Assembly (NCBI GenBank): GCA_964019695.1
Contig: OZ026514.1
Span: 8,246,751-8,310,750, forward strand
Source: Loripinus fragilis
Lineage: Eukaryota; Mollusca; Bivalvia; Lucinida; Lucinidae
Length of the DNA: 64,000 nt
Direction: 5' to 3'
Both the position numbers and the translations under genes were made by a program. A model generated the notes under the pieces. The model was given only the letters and a program-made list of their open reading frames with translations. It was not told where the DNA came from and did not search any database. Each line of letters begins with the position of its first letter. Within the stretch, counting starts at the first letter, position 1. Positions 11,601-20,600 of the stretch are shown here, one piece after another.

Positions 11601-14600
11601 CAGGATACCAATGGGAAAGTGACAACTTCACAATTAGACATCACAAACGAGAGTCAAAAGGTCAGCCCTTTCCCAGCAGGTGACCACAAGGCATTAATAA
11701 ACAGACACACACAATAGCATACCAAATACAAGACAGAAATAACATAAATGATCCACAAAGGAATTTAAGTGGCAAAGATACCATGTATCATGTGTACCAT
11801 GTATCATGTGTGAGACTCTGACTTATGTGTGTGATGCTGAAATTTGACTAAATTTCCATGAAAATGCAGCCATGTAAATTAAGCTGACAGTAATATACCA
11901 GTGTACACTCAGCTGCATAGCTTCATGGAATTCCCTTGTGAATAATAAATGAATTTCAGGGCTAAAAATTAGATGAGTATCTGAAAATTCTTAAATTATC
12001 ATCATTTCTTCAAAAAAATCTTAGTTTGACTTGTTAGAATCGTCTTGAAGAGATAATTCTAAAAAGTGGCCAAACATGGGATAGAAATGAAAGAAATGTT
12101 GAGGATTAAAGTTGAATTTACGCATGTTATTTGGAGCTCTGAACTCCTGTGATGTAAGATTCCATCGGGAATGAACTGGTTCATGTTTTCTATGTTTTTG
12201 GACTTTCAGAAGATGGAGTGCCCACATCTGTAGATTTTGTGCGTTGTGATCCCGGTCAAATGGTAGCCACATATACCTCAGCAAATACCTACTTGTTTGA
12301 CCTAGAAACTTCGAAACCAGTACTAACTATAGAAACAAAACAAAATTCAGGTAGGTCCAAACAATATTCTTGTTCTGGTTTCCCTGCCAACCTGGCATTT
12401 GCTTGAGAAGGGGGTGATTTATTTTAATGTTAAAATGTTTTCGATGTCAATTATGTAGACACCAACTGAAAAATCTCCTAGACAGTGTTTTTGCTTTAAA
12501 CCCTAAGCAAGGCTTACCATTCCGAGAGAATTTTCAGTTGATTTCAGCAGTTTTCTTAATTTACCCTCATAGGTAATTACTTTCAAATCTTCATTCTTTT
12601 CAACATTTTCATATTTTGTCAGAAGCTTTTCTCACCCCCAGTGAATCTGAATATACAGTTAAACCTGTCTTAAGAGGCGACTGAAAAAGACACCAAAAAT
12701 TGGTTCTCAAGACCGGTTTTTGCTTAATGCAGGTCAAAAGTAATAGGAGCATTCTGCAATACTTTCGACCTTCATTAAGCTACCATTTGTCATTAAGATC
12801 TTTGTTTTTAGCTCGCCTGAGCCGAAGGCTCATGGGTGAGCTAATAGTATACCAGTCACTCCGGCGTCCGTCCTTCGTCCGTCCGTCCACAATTTCAAAC
12901 ATCTTCTCCTCTGAATCCACTTGGAGACTCCTTAGAGTTTGTTCAAATGGTCCTTGTCACATGACCAAGATGGCCGCCACGCCCATATATGGTAAAAACC
13001 CTTTCAAAATCTTCTCCAGAACCAGAAGGCCGATGACCTTGGGACTTGGTATGTAGCATTGGAGATGTGGGGCCTACCAAGTTTGTTCAAATGATGATCC
13101 TAGGTTGACCTTGACCAACTTAACGTCAAGGTCAAATTTGCTTCCTAATGCATTTAAATGGGAAAATTTCTGAAAAGTTGATTTTTTTAAAAACTGGAAG
13201 CCTTAGTCATTATTCTCACTTGATATGTTTAACCTAATGCGACATTAGCTATAAATGAATTCCAAAGGTCAAGGTTGGCATTTGACCTTTCAGCTTAGGT
13301 CACTCATAATGGAGTCCCATCAATATATTTAAACATATGTTTTCTCACAAACCATTGGCCCAATTGAACTAAAATTCCTTATAAGTTAGCCAAAATTTTT
13401 GCAAAATATTTTTGTCACATGAACAAGATGGCTGCCACGCCCATATATGGTAAAAACCCTTTAAAAATCTTCTTCTCCACAACCAGAAGGCCGATGACCT
13501 TGGGACTTGGTATGTAGCATTGGGGATGTGGGGCCTACCAAGTTTGTCCAAATGATGATCCTAAGTTGACCTTGATCTACTCAACATCAAGGTCAAATTT
13601 TCTTCCTAATGCATTTAAATGGGATTTTTTTTTTGCAAGTTGATTTTTTGAATACTGTTGAAGCCAGTCATTTTTCTCACTGGATATGTTGAAACTAATG
13701 AGACAATGCTTATAAATAAGTTTCAAAGGTCATGGTTGACCTTTAACTTTTCAGCCGAGGTCGCTCATATTGGAGTCCTATCAACACATTAAAACATAAT
13801 CTCTCAGAAACCACTAGACCAATTGAACTCAAATTTCATATGAAGACTCCTTATGATAGGTTAGCCAAAATTTATACCAATGGTTACATGACTAAGATGG
13901 CCACCATGCCCTTATATGGTAAAAACCCTTTAAATATCCTCTTCTCTGGAACCAAAAGGCCAATGGCCTTGGGACTTGGTATGTAGCATTGGGGTAGTGG
14001 GCCCTACCAGATTTGCACAAATGATGAATCTAGGTTGACCTTGACCTACTTTATGGCAAGGTCGACTTTGATTCCTAATGCATTTAAATGGGGAAAATCT
14101 TGAAATGTTTATTTTTTTTCTTTAACTGTTTAGGCAGAAATCATAATACTTGCAAGAAATGTTAAACCTAATGAGACCACGGTTTTATATAAGTACCAAA
14201 TGTTAAGCTGACCTGTGACCTTTTATCCAATGCCACTCATTTGGACTGCCACATACCTATCAAACCATTGGTTTCTCAGAAATCACTTGGCTGTTTGATG
14301 GAGTATTCATTAGATTGTTTAAGGTCACTTGACCAAAATGGCGTCAACCCCCATATATGGTAAAACAAAATATGTTTTATTATAAGCCGTAAAACCTTGA
14401 CCTATTTTAACTTTATTAAAGAGATCAGGTGAGCACCTCAGGACCTTCAGGTCCTCTAGTTTCTGTCTTGTGTTTGCTATGCCTTTATGTCTTTATGTGA
14501 GTCTGTTTATATGTGCCTTGTGGTCACCTGCTGGGAAAGGGCTGACCTCTTGGCTCTCGTTTGTGGTGTCTTACTGTGAGTTTGTCACTTTACCATTGGT

Positions 14601-17600
14601 GTCAGGTGTGGTATTCCTGATCTTTGCACCCTTACTTTTACTGTATCTCGTTTTGTAAAACAGTCATCAAGATCAGTTGTTTTCTGAGTAACCAGCTGAT
14701 CAGGATCCACACTGTTAAAGTTAAAAACATTGCAGAATGAAGATCCACACTGCTTTTCGCCCCCATGATGTATCCTTATCAATATGGAAATTACACCACT
14801 TGACAGGCTCGAAATCAAAAGTTGATGTAACATTCAAAGCTGGTAAGGAGCTGCTTGTGCAATTATAAGATCATGTGCACATATGATTGCACAAGCAGCT
14901 CCTTACCAGCTTTGAATGTTACATCAACTTTTGATTTCGAGCCTGTCAAGTGGTGTAATTTCAATATTGATAAGGATATGATAAGAATAAGATCATGTGC
15001 ACACATTATCCCCCGGCGAAGTCAGAGGAATAGTGTAGACCTTATTCTTCCATCCATATGTATATTTTATTACCCATTGTTCAGGTTTGATGGATTCTTG
15101 TTTGGTCTAATATCTCAAATATGATACTTTTCTGATATAAGATTTTTATTTCTTTCAGATTCTTCTAGTACAAGTAATCAAATAAACTGTTTAGTAAACC
15201 ATCCAACGCTACCAGTGGCAATTACAGCGCATGAAGATAGACATATAAGATTCTTTGATATAAACACAGGTAAGTACAATAGAGGCATGTGAGCCATCTC
15301 AGGAGATTTTAGCTCTAGGGCGAAGATTTGGCGCCGGTAAAATGCATTTAACCCCTTCACTGCCATTACCGCGAGTGCTGTTCGTTATAAAAATCGCTTC
15401 TCATATGTTGGGGAGCGCAGTGGCTCAGTGGTAGAGTGCTTGACTCGAGACCGAAGGGCCGCGGGTTCGAGCCTCACCGGCGTCACTGCGTTGTGGTCCT
15501 TGAGCAAGACACATTTATCCTAGCTTAGTACTGGTTCAACCCAGGAAGACCGTCCCACATAACTGAAAGATTGTTGAGAGGACGTTAAGAATCAAATCAA
15601 ACAAACAAACAAAAGCTTCTCATATGCCAATATCACGAATACCGCTCGTGAAGACAGTTTAAAGCACAATTAATGGTCAAAGGGACAAAACTCAATAATC
15701 TTAATCTGCTCTAGAATGAAAGAGTTAACTTTTTCAATATTTATCCCATAACTCCGCAGGCAAAATGGCTTCCGTTGCTTGCTTTTCTACAGGGAAAACG
15801 GCCCTTTTGATGAAGACTGTTTTTTTTCGTAGCATCTATGCACCAATGGTAAATGAGGAAAATGACTGTCATTCTCACATTTTTGAACCATTGTTTTCCA
15901 ACCATTCAAATCAATGATGTTGAAAGCGAAAGTAGCCATTCATGTATTTTCAGCTGTTGAAAAGAAAGATTTTTTTGACATGCTATCACTAGAAAATATT
16001 ATTTAAGACATTGAACCAAATGCTGGCCCCCTAGTGGAACCTTTAAAACCTTTAAAAACCTTTAATTTGGTTGCAATCCTTTAAAACCTTTATTTGGCTG
16101 AAAAACCTTTAATAACCTTTATTTTGATTAAAAAACCTTTTGTATTTTGCAATATCAGTTTGAACATAAGAAATAGACCATAAGTATCTTGAAAAGCATC
16201 TTGAGCTTTTCAGAAAGCTGACCATTGTCTCTAGTTGTCTACCTACATCTTGCACCAGCTGAGTGACTCTTATAGTGGTCACCGTCTTAAGCTTATTTTT
16301 TCTGAGGCTTCAGATAAGGCAGCAATAAAAAAGAGGGAGGTAAGGTAAATATAAACGATTTTGAATCGATTTCTTGCTTTACATCCATGTATTAAATGTA
16401 GGAATGACTAGTTGATCCTAACCAGCCTTTTCCTAGGCAGGCTTAACCAAAATGCTTTCACAAGTACATGTAATCAGTGCTCATCTTTCACTAGTAAGTG
16501 ACAATTATAGTGAAAGAATTTGCCCAACCTGGGAATAGAACCTGCAAAACTCCCGACATTAGGTTGGACACGCCACAAACTGAAATAACTGGGATGGCAA
16601 ATATTAATGGATATCATCAATTGGGTTTATTGACAGCTGAAAAATGTGCTGATTTTCTAATGCCACTGTCTAAGGTTGTCAAGTCTACACACAAGACTTA
16701 TACAGACATGCATATCTTTATAAAGTTTATATTTAAAAGGGCATACACTATAAATGGAAGCAATACATCCTCTGAAATTGTTCATTTACTGAAGGTTAAA
16801 TTGCCCTAAAAATGACCAGAGATGAACTCCTGCTTTATTGGTTTTCAAAATTTTCCGGGGGAGAACCCCCAGCCCCCCTTCAAGATTAGAAAATATGTGA
16901 TTTATTTTTTAATCCAACACTGCTCAACACAAGCCTTAAGTTCAAAGTGAGGTTATCAAACTAGGGAGTAAAAAACAAGAGTAATTTTCTATTTATTTGT
17001 GATAAATGGGCTATAATTTTATTGGCTAAGGATTTGCTGCATCACTTTCATACCATCATATATCATAACATGGATTTAAAGATTGGGGTCTGATAAAGAT
17101 ACTAGAAAATTTGACGTTAATTTGCTCTTTATTTTTGTTAGAATTTCAATGAAACATCCTTTATTTTGCCTAAAATAGCCTTTATAAAAAACCTTTAATT
17201 TCATGAGAGTCTGCTAGGGGGCCTGCAAATGTCTCAAACAAGCAGGAAAAGATTTGGTGTAAATCCCTACATTTGTTATATTTTAATATGAAATTATATG
17301 TAACACCATAAGAACATCAAAATAGCCTTATTTTTCCCCCGTCATATAGTGTGCACTTATATACGGCAGTGAAGGGGTTAAGCCCCCGGTGGCTTAGGCT
17401 GCTGTCCATTCTAAAGCTGCTGTCCATTCTAAGGCAGTGGTTCTGTTGTTTGTTGATCAGTTGTTTAATGTATTTCTCATTGTCTGTGGGGGTTCTGGGT
17501 TTGTCTTTGTTTTGGTATGCATTACTGTGTCCTTTCTAGTTTTGCAATCATCTTGAAGAGGAAGAGAAAGCTGGTTGCTTTGCTATTATTGTCTTACAGA

Positions 17601-20600
17601 TGTCTTGTTATTATAAATGTTCTGTGGCTCTTCCTCTGGTCTGCAGTGTGTGATTGTTGTATTTCCTGATCATACCCACTTACTTTTTTACCCCAAAGAG
17701 GGTTCTCTGTGAATGAGGCCCACCTAACAGTGGATGCAAAATATTTGGTCCACGATATGTGATTTCCAACAATGTGGTATTTTGACAAGTGTAGACTCCG
17801 ACGATTTCAGCAGAAATGAACAAGTTTTTATGTAGTTTGTCTTGTACCTGGATGACAATACTTGACTATCTATGTCATGCTTTTGACAACTTATCTTGAG
17901 ATTTTTGATTGGAAGATATTGCTAAATTGGTAGTTGCATGGATGTAATGGCTAACAGCATCTTATAATTACGTCTGAATGTGAATGATGCCTGGAAAGAG
18001 CTGAGTATCAATGGATTTTTCTAGGCCACACTTGGATGCCGAATACAGGCTCCTTACCAATCCAAACTTAACAAAATTGCAAATAAAGTTTCCAATTCTT
18101 GCATTAATGTGAGTGCTTACTAGAACTTGTTTGATTTGGCAAGCCAGGGGAACCTGCTTTTGTAAAAAATAAACCGAAGCTTTACATTTATCCCAAATTT
18201 AAAAGTTAATTTGTTAAAATATAAAAAAAATGCCTGTTCAAATTGACAGATTTAAGTGTTAATTTTTCCAAAGTCGTTGGCTCTGAACCCATGTTCAAAA
18301 GTGAAGGAAAATTGGTGGTATCACTCACATATCTGCCATTATGTGTATTTTCATATGCTTCCATTCGTGTAAAACTAAAAGTGTGGTCTCTAGATAAGAG
18401 TGTATATTAAATAAAAAAAAATCAATTTTCTTATTTCTCAATCAAAACATATATTGTGGGTACTCAAAGAACCGTCTCAATGAGATGGCTATTTTGAGCA
18501 CCCAAAACATATGTTTAAACTGATGGATAAGAAAGTTTTACAATGTTACACTCAAGTTTTTGTTTATCTCAACCTATGAGTGTGGTTTACAGGCCCCCAG
18601 ATAAGAGTGTGTAACTGAAAATTATTTTCTTATTTCTCAACCAAAACATATGTTGTGGGTACTCAAAACAACCGTCTCATTGAGACGGTTCGTTTGAGCA
18701 ACCAAAACATGTGTTTTAACTTTTGGATAAGAAGATAATCACAATTTTACTCTCAACATTTTTGCTTAACTGTCCCTATGGTTTCTGTTTCAGGCAAAAT
18801 GATCCATTCAATGGTAGCTCACCTTGATGCAGTCACTAGTTTAGCAATTGATCCTAATGGTTTATATCTTTTATCAGGGAGTAAGTATATATTGCGTTTA
18901 TTCATCTGCCCTTCTTCAGTTACAAGCGAAAGTATGTGCACAAATTACTGGTTAACCGCTTGCTCAAGCCTGCCCAGGAAAAAGTGTGGTTAAGTGAACT
19001 GACCGTCCCGCAATGACCATAGCTGTTGACATGGGACGTAAAGCAACTAAAACAACAACAACATCTGCCCTTCTGGTCAGCCCAGGCCCTGAGGTTTTAA
19101 AAAAAATCATGCATTTTAACATTTATTATGAATAAAACGTGGTATGAGTTTTAAAGCAAGAAACATCTTTATTCTTTAGCAGTTTAGTTTTTATGAGCAG
19201 TTAAAATTTCATGCTAAGTTGAGTTAAGCATGAACAAAAAGTTTCATATCCTCGGGGCCATGTCTCCAGAAAAGAGTGTGGAAACAAAAACTCATAATGA
19301 CCTTTTTTCAACTAAAACATATGTTGTATGTACTAAAAAAACAACATTGAGCTCCAGCATTACATGCTTATAGCTTTTCTTGCTAGCGGTGACTTGTCTG
19401 TTGATATTATACAGATAAGAAAAATTCAAAATACATACACAGTGCTCTTCTAAACCTTTGAATGGGTCTATGTCTAGGTGGTAGAAAATCAAACCTAGGT
19501 CTGTTCCAGCTCCTCTGCATGCCCATCATTAGATCAATTTCAGTATCTGCTCTCTATGTTGTGCTATCTGGGTATTCTAAGTGAGTCATGTAAAACAGTG
19601 GAGCTGAAGCTTCACTTAGATTTGGTAACTGATGTAAACAGGCATTGCTTTTGGGGCACTCAGAAGGTTGCAGGGGGCTGCTAACTATATAAATGTGGGA
19701 TGAAATTGCTCTTCGCACCATTTTGAAGATATAACAGTATTGGGAGTAAGCTAATAGACAGGCATTTGCTCTGCAAGTGTTGTAGTAGATCTGAGTGTTT
19801 ATTGCATTCCTTCCCAACACCCAGATGCGACGGCGGAATGCCTCCCAATAGCGTCACTTGGGTAGTATCCTAGAATTCAAAGTGTATTTATGTAGACAGT
19901 GAAGTTTCATAATTGAGCCGGTATCCAGCTTAAGGTACAAGTGTTGGCATTAGATCAGCCTTTGTATCTACTCAGTCTGATAAGAGTTTATTGTCCGTAT
20001 GAAGAATCATTAGGATTTTGGCTTACCATTGAGCACCAAGTAGTGAAGACTGATTAGACTGCAGGGACAGGCAGGCTGATCTGAGTCTTCGTCGGGTGCA
20101 CCTACCAAGTTGTACCTTAAGCTGTGTCCCAGCTCAATTATGTAGACAGAGAGATTGTCATATAGCCAGGTTTATCTGAGTCTCTCTGACCCCGAAGTTA
20201 TCAAACTTATTTCATGCTCAACTCAACTGAGCCTAAAATTTCAATTTCTCATAACAACAAAATGCTAAAAAATAAAGACGCTTCTCACTTTCAAACTCAC
20301 AGATGCTGCATTATATGCTTATAAATTTTTAAATGCCAACAATTGTTGGCATTTTAACATTTATGAGGCTGATATATTTTGTGCTCAGTTGAGTTGAGCA
20401 TGAAAAAGTTTTATAATCTCTGGGCCTGGACACCCATGCCACTTCAGTAGTGTTTTGACAAACCAACCTTTGTCAAATTGTGGCTGTTTGACTATCTATG
20501 ATAGATTAGCTGACATGTACATATCCGAACTCATTATGCCCCCATCGTTGAAAAAAATCGATGCAGCATATTGTTTTTGGCTTGTCCATCCATCTGTCAT

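Larger units (their letters stand above)
15348..17381. mobile_element. TTAA-type element, about 2 kb including two nested insertions
   Basis: Outer ends TTAACCCCTTCACTGCCATT and (reverse complement) TTAACCCCTTCACTGCCGTA, with TTAA at both edges as in piggyBac-type elements. Contains a SINE (15408-15614) and a separate 1.2-kb element (16024-17223). No transposase frame was found. Confidence 0.8.

Noticed and set aside
16498..16809. 103-codon ORF
   Set aside because: Inside an unclassified repeat element, no recognisable domain.
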